A stretch of 59,446 bases of DNA from Thermoanaerobaculia bacterium (GTDB taxonomy: Bacteria; Acidobacteriota; Thermoanaerobaculia; Multivoradales; JAHEKO01): positions 1 through 59,446 of the forward strand of contig CAMYOG010000056.1 of assembly GCA_947259925.1 (NCBI GenBank), in the 5' to 3' direction. Below the pieces are notes generated by a model, which had not been told where the DNA came from, ran no database searches, and saw only the letters and a program-made list of their open reading frames with translations. The translations under genes were made by a program, and so were the position numbers. Below, in pieces: positions 35,633 through 43,389 of the stretch. How positions within the stretch are numbered: position 1 is the stretch's first letter; each line of letters begins with the position of its first letter.

Positions 35633-36127
35633 CTAGCGGGGTCCCGGCCACGACCCGAATCGGCTGTCGAGCTGGACCTCGAGGCCGTCGGGGTCGTCGA
35701 AGTAGACCCGGTCCTCCTGCCGCCTGGGGCTCAGTCCCGCGGTTCGGAGTCGCGCCATCGCGTCGTCGGCGTCGTAGCCGTCGACCGTGTAGCAGTAGTG
35801 GTCCACGGCCGGAGTGCTCGAGCGAAAGAGCCCCAGATAGTGCTCCCCTGACCGGAGGAAGCAGTTGCCGGGCGTATTGTCCTGAATGACCGACATGCCC
35901 AGGTGCTCGACATAGAAGTCGCGTGAGCGCTTCACATCGGTCACGCGCAGACCTAGGTGGTTGAGACCGGTGGCTCGAAAGGTCGACCGAGCGGGCTCCG
36001 CGGCCCGAACGACACCCGCGCCACCGAGCGCCGTCAGTCCGAGGCCGAGCACCCGCAGCGCCGCCTCGCGCCGCGTCAGTCGACCGCTGGCGTAGGAGTC
36101 CAGAACGTTCTCAACGAAATCGATCAT
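35633..36127 (-). CDS. VOC (glyoxalase/dioxygenase-like) family protein with N-terminal export-type segment
   Basis: GGGGGAG precedes ATG 36127. The 164-residue product has about 48 N-terminal residues with a twin-Arg-like hydrophobic stretch (LTRREAALRVLGLGLTALGGAGVVRAAE), consistent with Tat-type export. One vicinal-oxygen-chelate domain follows: LNHLGLRVTDVKRSRDFYVEHLG, AVDHYCYTVDGYDADDAMARL and RVYFDDPDGLEVQLD. The His (NHLGL), His (DHYCY) and Glu (EVQL) are at the metal-ligand positions. VOC enzymes include glyoxalase I, extradiol dioxygenases and fosfomycin-resistance proteins; the activity here is open. It is only 10 bp downstream of the broken membrane gene start on the map and follows the alkyltransferase-like gene on the same strand. 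Confidence 0.85.
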   Translation of the reverse strand: MIDFVENVLDSYASGRLTRREAALRVLGLGLTALGGAGVVRAAEPARSTFRATGLNHLGLRVTDVKRSRDFYVEHLGMSVIQDNTPGNCFLRSGEHYLGLFRSSTPAVDHYCYTVDGYDADDAMARLRTAGLSPRRQEDRVYFDDPDGLEVQLDSRFGSWPGPR

Positions 36128-36186
36128 GCAGCTCCCCCTTGAAGGCGGTTGAACGAGATACGTTCGGGCTCGTCGGGAGTTGCGCT

Positions 36187-36639
36187 CTAGCCTCCGAACC
36201 CCTCGACCTTCCAGGCTTTGCGCCGGCGATCCTTGCGCACCCGATGCCCTTCGGCGCGCAGACGGCGGGCCTGTGTCTCGGGTCCGGCGGGGTTCTTGGC
36301 CCGCAGGGCGCCGTTCTCTTCGACCACACGCCAGTAGGGAGCGACCGGGCGCTTGCCGGCGGCCAGCTGCTCTTCGGCGGCACCGGCGACGATGCTCAGG
36401 AGGATTCCGGTCGTCATCGGGCAGGTCGATTCCGCGCCCGAGGCCTCGGCGAGACGCTCCCGCAATCTCCTGAGCGTCGTCAGTCGGCCCTTGCGCACCT
36501 TCCGGATCTCCCGGGCGAGGAGCATCGGGGTCGGTACCAGCATCGGCTCGCCGGTACGCGCCGCTTCGACGATCTTTGGCTCGAGCTCGGGGCGCAGCTT
36601 GGGCACCCAGGACCGCGTCGAATCCATGTTCCAGGACAT
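36187..36639 (-). CDS. MGMT-family alkyltransferase-like protein lacking the PCHR active site
   Basis: ATG 36639 follows AAAAGGAGGT at ideal spacing and gives 150 residues. The middle and end resemble the DNA-binding domain of O6-alkylguanine-DNA alkyltransferases: a CPMTTGILLSIVAGAAEE helix, then APYWRVVEENGALRAKNPAGPETQARRLRAEGH. In true methyltransferases the reactive Cys is in PCHRV; here the corresponding segment reads PYWRV, so no methyl-accepting Cys is present. This fits alkyltransferase-like proteins, which bind damaged bases and hand them to other repair pathways. The N-terminal 50 residues are specific to this subgroup. Lys/Arg-rich C-terminus. Confidence 0.7.
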   Translation of the reverse strand: MSWNMDSTRSWVPKLRPELEPKIVEAARTGEPMLVPTPMLLAREIRKVRKGRLTTLRRLRERLAEASGAESTCPMTTGILLSIVAGAAEEQLAAGKRPVAPYWRVVEENGALRAKNPAGPETQARRLRAEGHRVRKDRRRKAWKVEGFGG

Positions 36640-36846
36640 CTCGACCTCCTTTTGCCCGAGAGTAGAGCCTATCCTCACCCCGCGACCTACCCGAAGGAGG
36701 GGAATCGAGCCGCCGCCCAGGCGGGTGTTCTTCCGATGGCCGGGCAGGCACGATACTTACCCAGGATGTTTTCCACCGTCGACTGCTACATCCTCGCATT
36801 CGACCTCACCCTCGGTTGAAGCCGTCGACGCAACACCTCCTTGGGA

Positions 36847-36875
36847 GAGCCCCGCCGAGAGGCGGGGCTCTTTTT
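36847..36875 (+). terminator. Strong intrinsic terminator on the + strand without an assigned gene
   Basis: A perfect 10-bp stem (GAGCCCCGCC, GAGA loop, GGCGGGGCTC) is followed by TTTTT on the + strand. All neighbouring genes (36187-36639 and 36904-37761) are on the minus strand, so it would end an unannotated + transcript. A 17-codon frame starting at the ATG near 36767 and ending at about 36820 lies just before it. Confidence 0.75.
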
Positions 36876-36903
36876 CTCGAGAGGGGGTACCAGGGCCCGC
36901 GGG

Positions 36904-37761
36904 CTACGGACGATCGCCGCAGACCGCGGCCGGCGACGCGTTGGAGCCGAAGCGCCGGCAGTCGAGCGGCGCGGTGGGGATCCAGGCGTCCGGCCAGGCG
37001 GCCATGACTCTCTCGATGCGCTCTTCGAAGCCGCCAGCCGATCCGAACCAGGAAGCGGGAGCGTGGGGCTCGGCCAGGTGCATGGCGACAATCGACTTCG
37101 GACGGATCTCCTGGGCGACCACCGCCTGCCACCGGGGCTCGGTGAGGTACCAGACGGGGAGGAGGGCGACGTCGATGCCGATCTCGGCCAGGCGTAGCGG
37201 CGAGAAGTCCTCCACCGTCGCCTCGGTGTCGCCGATGTGCAGGACCTTGAGGCCGTCGACGTCGATCACGAAGCCGAGGTTCTCGACCGCCGGCTTGCGG
37301 TAGCGGCCGTGATGCAGGTCCACGGTGTCGACCCGGACGCCCGCCGCCTCGACCGTGGCACTGCTCCCGGGCGCCGGCGAGACCCGGTCGGGAGAGCCGC
37401 TCGAGCGCGGATCGCGCAAGCGGTCGAGAACCTGGCGGGTGGAGACGAGAACGGCGGGCTGGGTCGCCAGGAACCGAGCGACCTCACCCGGCCCGAAGTG
37501 ATCGTCGTGATGGTGGGTGACCAGGACCAGATCGATCCCGTCGAAAGGGGGTCGGCCCGACTCGAGGTCGGCGGCGAGATCGGCCGGGAGTCGCGGAAAG
37601 CCGTCGATCCCGGGGAAGAGTCCGTCGATCAGGACCTTGCTCTCGCCGGCCGAGATCAGGAAGCCCTCGTTGGCGAGATAGGTGATCTCGACCTCGCCGG
37701 CAGTAGTCGAGCCGGCCAGCAGGGCGATCAGCCCGCCGAGACCCAGCGCTCGCCTCAACAT
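36904..37761 (-). CDS. Metallo-beta-lactamase-fold hydrolase (UlaG-like), secreted
   Basis: A 285-residue product with a signal peptide (LRRALGLGGLIALLAGSTTA). The MBL fold is clear: VEITYLANEGFLISAGESKVLIDGLF at the start, VTHHHDDHFGPGE (HxHxDH variant HHHDDH), LHIGDTEATVEDF (bridging Asp) and IVAMHLAEP (last His). This set belongs to the UlaG/N-acyl-phosphatidylethanolamine-like branch rather than to true beta-lactamases. The substrate is unknown. ATG 37761 places the signal peptide at the N-terminus and overlaps the upstream stop by seven bases; ATG 37791, with GGAGG upstream, is an alternative that adds ten residues. Confidence 0.87.
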   Translation of the reverse strand: MLRRALGLGGLIALLAGSTTAGEVEITYLANEGFLISAGESKVLIDGLFPGIDGFPRLPADLAADLESGRPPFDGIDLVLVTHHHDDHFGPGEVARFLATQPAVLVSTRQVLDRLRDPRSSGSPDRVSPAPGSSATVEAAGVRVDTVDLHHGRYRKPAVENLGFVIDVDGLKVLHIGDTEATVEDFSPLRLAEIGIDVALLPVWYLTEPRWQAVVAQEIRPKSIVAMHLAEPHAPASWFGSAGGFEERIERVMAAWPDAWIPTAPLDCRRFGSNASPAAVCGDRP

Positions 37762-38237
37762 ACCGAGGAGTAGCTCTTCGCCACCTTCCATCCCGCGGTG
37801 CCCTCCTTGAGCAGACTCAGGCGGTAGTTCGTGCCGCAGCTCAGGAGCACGACCGATTCGCGGGGGGCGTAGACTGGGCCCAGTGTTGCCGCGACGGTGG
37901 CGTACCGCTCACCCAGCTCCACTTCGGTGATCTCGAGGTGGCCGGCGGGCAGCAGGTAGATCGAGCCGGCCACCTCGTCTCGGCTCAGGACCGGCAGACG
38001 GAAGGCGCCGAGCGCCGCCACGACGGTCGGATCGAGCCGCTCGCCGACCACCAGCGCGGCGACGGTATGGTGCTCGCTGACATGGTCCAGCACGGTGACC
38101 AGAGCGTCGACTCCCTTGCCACCCCGCGATCCGTCGACCCACTTTGAACTGACATCCTCTCGGCAGGAGCCAAGGACCGACGCGCATGCGAGAGCGACGG
38201 CGAACTGCATCGCTCGATAGCGTCGCGGCCGTCGCAT
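37755..38237 (-). CDS. Putative lipoprotein of unknown function
   Basis: From ATG 38237 the product has 160 residues, starting with basic residues and a lipobox-like segment (FAVALACASVLGSC). The mature part contains VAALVVGERLDPTVVAALGAFRLPVLS and EVELGERYATVAATLGPVY, and ends YRLSLLKEGTAGWKVAKSYSSVC. The tail resembles the last strands of NTF2/cystatin-like domains that close on WKV, but I do not recognise a family. Starts further upstream (to 38300) would overlap the STAS gene; ATG 38210 is also possible. Its stop overlaps the MBL gene start, so the two are probably co-translated. Confidence 0.68.
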   Translation of the reverse strand: MRRPRRYRAMQFAVALACASVLGSCREDVSSKWVDGSRGGKGVDALVTVLDHVSEHHTVAALVVGERLDPTVVAALGAFRLPVLSRDEVAGSIYLLPAGHLEITEVELGERYATVAATLGPVYAPRESVVLLSCGTNYRLSLLKEGTAGWKVAKSYSSVC

Positions 38238-38262
38238 TTCATCTGCGGAGGCGTCGCGGAGC

Positions 38263-38601
38263 TCAGCCGAACGAGCTGATCGCCTCGTCTTCGTCGCCAA
38301 AGATCTCGAAGACGGCGAAGATCTGGGTCACGTCGAGCACGTTCTTGACCCGCCTGGGCAGGTTGCTCAGCTTGACCTCCGCGCCACGGCTCAGGGCGGC
38401 GTTGCGTGCCGCCACCAGCTCGGCGATGCCGGAGGAGTCGAGCCGGCGAGTGCCCTGCATGTTGATCACCAGCTTGCTCGCGCCGGCTTCGAAGGCGCTC
38501 TGAACGGCCTCGCGCAGCGCGATGTCTCCTTCGCCGATGGTGATCTTTCCCTTCGGCTCGAGAATCGTCACTCCCTCGCGCTCTCGGACTTTGATCTCCA
38601 T
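38263..38601 (-). CDS. STAS-domain anti-sigma factor antagonist
   Basis: ATG 38601 follows AGGAGG. The 112-residue product is a single STAS domain: MEIKVREREGVTILEPKGKITIGEGDIALREAV, KLVINMQGTRRLDSSGIAELVAARNAALSRGAEVKLSNL. The conserved DSSG carries the serine that partner-switching kinases phosphorylate in SpoIIAA/RsbV-type proteins. Unphosphorylated, such proteins bind an anti-sigma kinase and free a sigma factor. No kinase or phosphatase gene is beside it, so partners lie elsewhere. It is upstream of the lipoprotein and MBL genes on the same strand. Confidence 0.9.
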   Translation of the reverse strand: MEIKVREREGVTILEPKGKITIGEGDIALREAVQSAFEAGASKLVINMQGTRRLDSSGIAELVAARNAALSRGAEVKLSNLPRRVKNVLDVTQIFAVFEIFGDEDEAISSFG

Positions 38602-38668
38602 CAGCCTTCCTCCTGTGGCTGTTCGTGTGGATGTGGGAGAGTTCCTACGATACCAGTCGGTGGGCCGT

Positions 38669-39592
38669 TCAGTTCGGGCGCGTCGGGCTCTCCCAACCGG
38701 CCACCCGCTCCTCGGTCTCCAGCTCGCCGAGCCATCGTTCCTCCTCGTCCCACCGGCGCCGGAGCTCTTCGATCCGCCGCCGCTTGCGCCAGGTCGCGAA
38801 CAGGAATAGGAAGGTGATCAGCGTCCAGCCGGTGACCGAGCTGGTGACGATCGGGAACCAGCGGTACCAGAAGGAGTGCCGGCGCCAGAACGAGCGCTCG
38901 GCCTGGTCGACGGTACGGCCGGTGCCGCGCAGGAACGCCTCCTCGAAGGGCGTGCCGACCGCGACCAGCGCCAGCACTTCGGCGGGTGCGGTGTCGCGGT
39001 AGCGGAGCGCGATGTCGCGGACGAAGGCGCCGGAGAGCGCGTAGGCTCGCGCCACGTCGGAGCTCTCGCCGGCAAACAGGGCCTCGAGCTCGGAGATCGT
39101 GGTCTCGCCCCGGAATACCAGCGTCACGGTCAGGCGGGAGCGATCGCTCAGACGCCAGACGTCGGCGGCGAGCATCGCCAGCCCCTCGTTGAACCAGCGG
39201 GGCACCGGATGGCCGCCGGCGGCGCGCGCGATCAGGACGTGGGCGATCTCGTGGCGCAGCAGCTCGGGGAGCGACGAGTCGGGATAGCTGGGCGTACGCT
39301 CGGGGAACAAAACAATGACCCCGAGAGAGCCGTAAGCGTATCCAGAGACCCAGGAGGGTGCGGAGGTCGCGGTTTCGGAGCCCTCCGGTGCGAGAATGAC
39401 CCGTATTGGCGGACCAGCTTCGCGCAGGCCGACCAGCTCGACGATGCCGGCCAGCTTGAGGGAGTCGACCCTTCGCAGTCGCTCGGCGGTGCCCTCGAGC
39501 TCGGGCGGGGCTTCGACGAGGATCTCGGGGAGCGCCGCGAACGCCCCGCTCGAGAGCAGAAAGATCAGACAGATCGTGGTCAGGACTCGCAT
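38669..39592 (-). CDS. Gluzincin-like (peptidase MA-type) membrane protein
   Basis: A 307-residue protein with a signal peptide (TTICLIFLLSSGAFA). Its HEIAHVLIARAAGG motif (HExxH) near residue 115, followed 17-20 residues later by WFNEGLAMLAADVW (third zinc ligand Glu), is the peptidase MA pattern. A transmembrane helix near the C-terminus (TGWTLITFLFLFATW) and a charged cytoplasmic tail (RKRRRIEELRRRWDEEERWLGELETEE) follow. The catalytic domain would face the periplasm. Related proteins sit next to sigma or cell-envelope genes, and here it diverges from the ECF sigma operon with a 111-bp shared region. Confidence 0.83.
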   Translation of the reverse strand: MRVLTTICLIFLLSSGAFAALPEILVEAPPELEGTAERLRRVDSLKLAGIVELVGLREAGPPIRVILAPEGSETATSAPSWVSGYAYGSLGVIVLFPERTPSYPDSSLPELLRHEIAHVLIARAAGGHPVPRWFNEGLAMLAADVWRLSDRSRLTVTLVFRGETTISELEALFAGESSDVARAYALSGAFVRDIALRYRDTAPAEVLALVAVGTPFEEAFLRGTGRTVDQAERSFWRRHSFWYRWFPIVTSSVTGWTLITFLFLFATWRKRRRIEELRRRWDEEERWLGELETEERVAGWESPTRPN

Positions 39593-39607
39593 CGGCTCCT
39601 CACCGCC

Positions 39608-39634
39608 GGAATCACGCTATCAGTCGGAATCGTC
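39608..39634 (+). promoter_or_regulatory. Possible ECF-type promoter for the sigma/anti-sigma operon
   Basis: GGAAT (39608-39612) and CGTC (39631-39634) are separated by 18 bp, which resembles the GGAAC/CGTC pair of ECF promoters that autoregulate their own operon. The GGAATC box is repeated at 39626-39631. If used, transcription would start near 39640, favouring ATG 39704 as the sigma start. The match is short and may be chance. Confidence 0.25.
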
Positions 39635-39703
39635 CCGATGAAACAACGTGCTGCGCCAGGTGTCCTAGTTGCAGTGGGCGAGAGTACGCCGACGGAAACC
39701 GAG

Positions 39704-40243
39704 ATGACCGCGATCAGCGACACCTTCTGGCAGAGCACCTACCGGCAGCACGCCCCGGCCGTGCTGGCGTTTCTCTCCAGCCGGACCGGTCGCCGCGACC
39801 TGGCCGAGGATCTCCTGCAGGAGACGTTCGTGCGGGCGATTCGCGCGCAGGAGCGCCTCAGGGACGTCAGCAAGATCCGGTCGTATCTCTTCTCGACGGC
39901 ACACCGTCTCGTCCTCAACCAGTTCCGTCGCCAACGTCCGGTGCTGTTTTCGGAGATGGCCTCTGAGGCGAGCGTCGATCGCGAGGACGAAAGCGTGGCG
40001 TCGCCCGAGATGGCGACCGACCTGAGTCGCGCCGAGGAGCGGCTGCGAGCCGTGGTCGAGACGATGACGCCCGCGCTCCGCACCGCGTTCAAAGCGGCGG
40101 TCTTCGAGCACAAGTCGTACGCCGACATCGCGCGCGAGAACGGCTGGACGGAAGGCCAGGTACGGGTCAACGTCTGCCGCGCTCGCAAGAAGGCGATCGC
40201 CGAGCTGCGCGACTTGCTGCGGCTGCAAGGAGCCTCGACATGA
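39704..40243 (+). CDS. ECF-family RNA polymerase sigma factor
   Basis: From ATG 39704 the 179-residue product holds sigma region 2 (FWQSTYRQHAPAVLAFLSSRTGRRDLAEDLLQETFVRAIRA, then KIRSYLFSTAHRLVLNQFRRQ) and region 4 (MTPALRTAFKAAVFEHKSYADIARENGWTEGQVRVNVCRARKKAIAELRDLL). There is no region 3, which defines the ECF group. The start could also be ATG 39638, which adds 22 residues with no sigma similarity. It overlaps the anti-sigma gene (ATGA). The group's signal is not predictable, but the downstream zinc-finger anti-sigma implies envelope or redox sensing. Confidence 0.92.
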   Translation: MTAISDTFWQSTYRQHAPAVLAFLSSRTGRRDLAEDLLQETFVRAIRAQERLRDVSKIRSYLFSTAHRLVLNQFRRQRPVLFSEMASEASVDREDESVASPEMATDLSRAEERLRAVVETMTPALRTAFKAAVFEHKSYADIARENGWTEGQVRVNVCRARKKAIAELRDLLRLQGAST

Positions 40244-40836
40244 AGGAAGTCCGGCCGAGCTGTGAGAGCTACGAGATCCTGATCTCCACCTGGATGGACG
40301 AGGGGTTAGAGCACGACGGCCAACGCCAGCTGTTCGATCACGTCGTCCGTTGCCCGGAGTGCCGCTCGTTCTACGCCGACGCCCGCGCCCTCGAGGGGCT
40401 GGTGCCGCTCGTCGGAGACGTCGCGACCGACGAGGAACCCTCGCCGGAGCTCTGGGAGCGCATTCAGAGCGAGGCGATCGCTGCCGAGTCGGAGTCCGAA
40501 GGCTGGAGTGGCTGGGCCTGGCGGGCGGCCGCGGCTCTCCTCCTGGGGGCCGCCCTGGCGTTCGCGCCTTGGCCGACCACGACGCCGGCGGCGAGCTCCT
40601 CTCGCCAGATGAACGTAGTGCTGGAGGAGGATCGCGGCGACATGACCGAGAGCCGCTTTCTGGAGCTGACCACCGAGATCCTGCGCGCCGATCGCCGCTA
40701 TCACTTCGCGATGCAGGAAGTGATCGACCGGGTGATCGACGAGGAGTGGGAGCCCGAGGGGGTGACCTCCGAAGGCCTCTCTGAGGACAACGCGAGTGAC
40801 GAGGACGAGGAAGCGGGCGCACCCTTCCGCGTCTGA
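40240..40836 (+). CDS. Zinc-finger anti-sigma factor, membrane anchored
   Basis: The 198-residue product starts with a ZAS domain: CESYEILISTWMDEGL, then FDHVVRCPECRSFYADARALE, giving the H-x3-C-x2-C motif (HVVRCPEC). A hydrophobic segment (WAWRAAAALLLGAALAFAPW) follows near residue 95, and an acidic, periplasmic C-terminus (ESRFLELTTEILRADRRYHFAMQEVIDRVIDEEW) ends it. The cytoplasmic ZAS domain would hold the preceding sigma factor inactive until a signal releases it. ATGA overlap with the sigma gene and a 15-bp gap to the next gene make a clear operon. Confidence 0.9.
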   Translation: MKEVRPSCESYEILISTWMDEGLEHDGQRQLFDHVVRCPECRSFYADARALEGLVPLVGDVATDEEPSPELWERIQSEAIAAESESEGWSGWAWRAAAALLLGAALAFAPWPTTTPAASSSRQMNVVLEEDRGDMTESRFLELTTEILRADRRYHFAMQEVIDRVIDEEWEPEGVTSEGLSEDNASDEDEEAGAPFRV

Positions 40837-40851
40837 CGAGGAGATAGACCG

Positions 40852-42072
40852 ATGAGAATCAAGACCCTGTTTGTGATGAGCTGTTTTTGTCTGGCCGCCA
40901 TCGGCGTCTCGCATGGAGCGCTGGCCGCGGACAACTCGGGCTTCCTCTACGGAACGGTCGAGACCGATTCCGGCAACACGTATAAGGGATTTCTGCGCTG
41001 GGGTACCGAAGAGGCGTTCTGGGACGACCACTTCAACTCGACCAAGGACGACCTCGAGTACGCGCGCCGCAAGTCCGGAGACGACGAGGACCGCGAGCGG
41101 ATCGAGATCTTCGGTGTGACCATCGGCTTCAAGGGGCACGACTGGCACGGTAGCCGCGTCCTGACCCTGCGCTATGGCCAGATCGCCGAGATCGAGCCGA
41201 GCCGGAGCGACCGCGCCCGCGTGACGCTCAAGAACGGCCGGGTGCTCGACCTCGACGGCGGCTCGAACGACATGGGCGCCTCGGTGACGGTGCTCGACTC
41301 GAGCCTCGGCGAGGTCAAGCTGCGCTGGCGCGAGATCGATCGGATCGTCTTCTCGCCGGCACCCGCCGGCGCCGAGCCGCCGGCGACGCGCCTCTACGGC
41401 AAGATCCAGAGTCGGGACGGCGACTTCGAGGGCCATATCCAGTGGGACCTGCAGGAGTGCCTCTCCACGGACGAGCTCGACGGCGAGTCGGAGGACGGCG
41501 ATATGTCGATCCAGATGGGTCGCATCAAGGCGATCGAGAAGCGCAACCGGAACGGCGCCTACGTCGAGCTGCGCGACGGCCGGCGGCTGCTCCTCGAGGA
41601 CACCAACGACGTCGATCACTCGATCGACGGCATCTTCGTCGAGGACACCCGCTTCGGGCGGGTGGAGCTCGACTGGGACAGCTTCGAGCGGGTCGACTTC
41701 ATGGTTCCCGACTCGAGCGGCCGCGGCTACGATGACTACAAACCGGCCACGGATCTGACCGGCAAGGTGACCGACGAGGACGGCAACGTCTACACCGGCC
41801 GGATCGTCTACGACCTCGACGAGTCCGAGAGCTGGGAGATGCTGCACGGCGACATGCGCGACGTCGAGTACAACATCCCGTTCGACATGGTGCGCTCGAT
41901 CGAGCCGGCGAGTCACGACTCGAGCATCGTCGTGCTGAAGAACGGTCTGGAGCTCGAGCTCGAGGACACCCAGGACGTCTCGGACAGCAACGACGGCATC
42001 CTGGTCATCACGGCCGACGGCGACGAGAGCTACGTCCGCTGGCGAGACCTGAAGCGGATCGAGTTCGATTAA
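40852..42072 (+). CDS. Secreted protein of three tandem ~110-125-residue repeats, unknown function
   Basis: AGGAGA precedes the ATG. The 406-residue product has a signal peptide (FVMSCFCLAAIGVSHGALA) and then three copies of one module. Repeat 1 starts FLYGTVETDSGNTYKGFLRWGTEEAFW, repeat 2 TRLYGKIQSRDGDFEGHIQWDLQECL, repeat 3 TDLTGKVTDEDGNVYTGRIVYDLDESE. Each ends with a block like VxLxNGRxLxLEDTxDVxxSxDGIxVxDxxxGxVxLxWxxxxRIxF. The pattern suggests repeated beta-barrel or beta-sandwich units. I do not recognise a named family. Being the last gene of an ECF sigma/anti-sigma operon, it is a likely target or sensor of that system in the periplasm or at the surface. Confidence 0.8.
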   Translation: MRIKTLFVMSCFCLAAIGVSHGALAADNSGFLYGTVETDSGNTYKGFLRWGTEEAFWDDHFNSTKDDLEYARRKSGDDEDRERIEIFGVTIGFKGHDWHGSRVLTLRYGQIAEIEPSRSDRARVTLKNGRVLDLDGGSNDMGASVTVLDSSLGEVKLRWREIDRIVFSPAPAGAEPPATRLYGKIQSRDGDFEGHIQWDLQECLSTDELDGESEDGDMSIQMGRIKAIEKRNRNGAYVELRDGRRLLLEDTNDVDHSIDGIFVEDTRFGRVELDWDSFERVDFMVPDSSGRGYDDYKPATDLTGKVTDEDGNVYTGRIVYDLDESESWEMLHGDMRDVEYNIPFDMVRSIEPASHDSSIVVLKNGLELELEDTQDVSDSNDGILVITADGDESYVRWRDLKRIEFD

Positions 42073-42133
42073 TCCTCGCGAGGGAGACGGGCGCCCCCGC
42101 CCCGAGCTCTCACGGGTGGGGTGATCAGTCCTC

Positions 42134-42490
42134 TTACCGGTGGGCCAGCTCGAGGGAGAACGCCGGCAGGCAGATGGCGTAGTACTCGGCCTCGGCGTCG
42201 AACGGATTTCGGTAGTGGACGGTCGCGCCCGGCTCGACCCAGAGCGATTGGCCCGCCTCGAGCTGGATCTCTTCGCCGTCGATGCTGATCGCCAGCGCGC
42301 CGCGGATCATGATCGTCAGCTCGCCGAACTCAGGCGTCTGCGGCGGCTCGGACCAGTCACCCGGCGCGATCATGTGAGCGAGGCTGAACTGCTCGGTGCC
42401 GGTGTTGACACGGCCGAAGAGCTCCTCGATCTTCTTGCCGCCGGGGACCGGGATCATGGCCCCCTCGGAGACGACCTGGAACTTGCTCAT
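42134..42490 (-). CDS. Single-domain cupin protein
   Basis: A 118-residue cupin. Motif 1 region reads FSLAHMIAPGDWSEPPQTPEFGELTIMIRGALAISIDGE; motif 2 is QLEAGQSLWVEPGATVHYRNPFDAEAEYYAICLPAFSLE. The usual metal His residues of motif 1 are partly replaced (TPEFGE), while motif 2 keeps a His (VHYRNP). It could be a metal-light binding cupin or a small enzyme; function unknown. It is flanked upstream by a REP-like palindrome only nine bases before its start, so its promoter lies in or beyond that element. Confidence 0.83.
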   Translation of the reverse strand: MSKFQVVSEGAMIPVPGGKKIEELFGRVNTGTEQFSLAHMIAPGDWSEPPQTPEFGELTIMIRGALAISIDGEEIQLEAGQSLWVEPGATVHYRNPFDAEAEYYAICLPAFSLELAHR

Positions 42491-42499
42491 TCAGAATAC

Positions 42500-42567
42500 G
42501 GGGACACGATACCTATTCTCGTCAGCTGACCACTTCGCGCGGAAGAAGAAATGAGTATTGTGTCCCC
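42500..42567. repeat. GGGGACACAAT-type palindrome, copy C
   Basis: Outer arms GGGGACACGATACC and its partner GAGTATTGTGTCCCC are diverged more than in copy B. The element lies between the start of the cupin gene and the stop of the DUF6503 gene, both on the minus strand. Confidence 0.72.
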
Positions 42568-42573
42568 ATCGAG

Positions 42574-43302
42574 TTAGTCGAGGGGCTCGATCGACATCAG
42601 CGAGTCGGTGGCGAGGTACTTGTTCTCCTGATGGGTGTACCAGGTGCGAGTCTTGGGCAGACGCAGACCCGCCCCCTCCTCGACGCCTTCCAGCGTGATG
42701 TACTCGCCGTCGTTCGCCGCTTCGTCGTGGTAGAAGCGGTAGCCGATCATCTCGTGGCTGTCGGGATCGAAGTAGACGTACCAGACGTCGCTGCCGATCT
42801 CCTCGTCGTAGGTGACCCGTAGCTCCAGTGCGGGTCGGCCTTCGAAGTCCTTCGCGGCCACGGTGTCGCCGAGTCGCGTGCCGGGGTCGCGCAGCTTCAT
42901 CGGCAGACCCCAGAGGTAGGTGTAGTAATTGCGCATCCGCTCGAGCCGCTCGCAGGTCAGCCGCAGGCGCTCGCGGGTCTCGTCCGAAAAGTGGGTCGTG
43001 CCGTTGACGGTCCATTCGCACTGATCCGGACCGAGTGACCCGGCCACCAGAGTGCCTTCGCGAAACGAGGCCACCTGGAAGGTGCCGGCCCGATTGTCGA
43101 TCGAGATCGTGACGTCGCTGCTGGTGCCGTCGGGCCGCGTGCCGCGCACCACCAGGCGGTACCCACCGCTCTCCCATGTGCCGTCGGGGTCGTGCCGGGA
43201 GATGGCGGCCGTCAGCAGCTCGTCCGGCGCGGGAATCTCGGCCGCGAGCGCGGCGGTCGCCAGCAGGGGAATCAGGAGAATCAGAGCAAGACGCCGGTTC
43301 AA
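42574..43302 (-). CDS. DUF6503-type secreted protein
   Basis: From TTG 43302 the product has 242 residues with a signal peptide (RLALILLIPLLATAALAAE). The body fits a lipoprotein-carrier-like (LolA/RseB-type) half-barrel: DGTWESGGYRLVVRGTRPDGTSSDVTISID, YLWGLPMKLRDPGTRLGDTVAAKDFEGRPALELRVTYDEE and WYVYFDPDSHEMIGYRFYHDEA, closing with a RTWYTHQENKYLATDSL end. This is the pattern of DUF6503. No enzymatic role is known. The long open frame to 44445 is the shadow of the divergent M28 gene. The TTG start is chosen because no ATG or GTG precedes the signal peptide closely. Confidence 0.75.
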   Translation of the reverse strand: MNRRLALILLIPLLATAALAAEIPAPDELLTAAISRHDPDGTWESGGYRLVVRGTRPDGTSSDVTISIDNRAGTFQVASFREGTLVAGSLGPDQCEWTVNGTTHFSDETRERLRLTCERLERMRNYYTYLWGLPMKLRDPGTRLGDTVAAKDFEGRPALELRVTYDEEIGSDVWYVYFDPDSHEMIGYRFYHDEAANDGEYITLEGVEEGAGLRLPKTRTWYTHQENKYLATDSLMSIEPLD

Positions 43303-43389
43303 GGCGCCTAGGTTACTAGCAACGGCATCCGAGGCCCAGCCTTCCGGTACCATCCTCCGAACGGTTGGACCTGACCTCGGAGGCGATCC

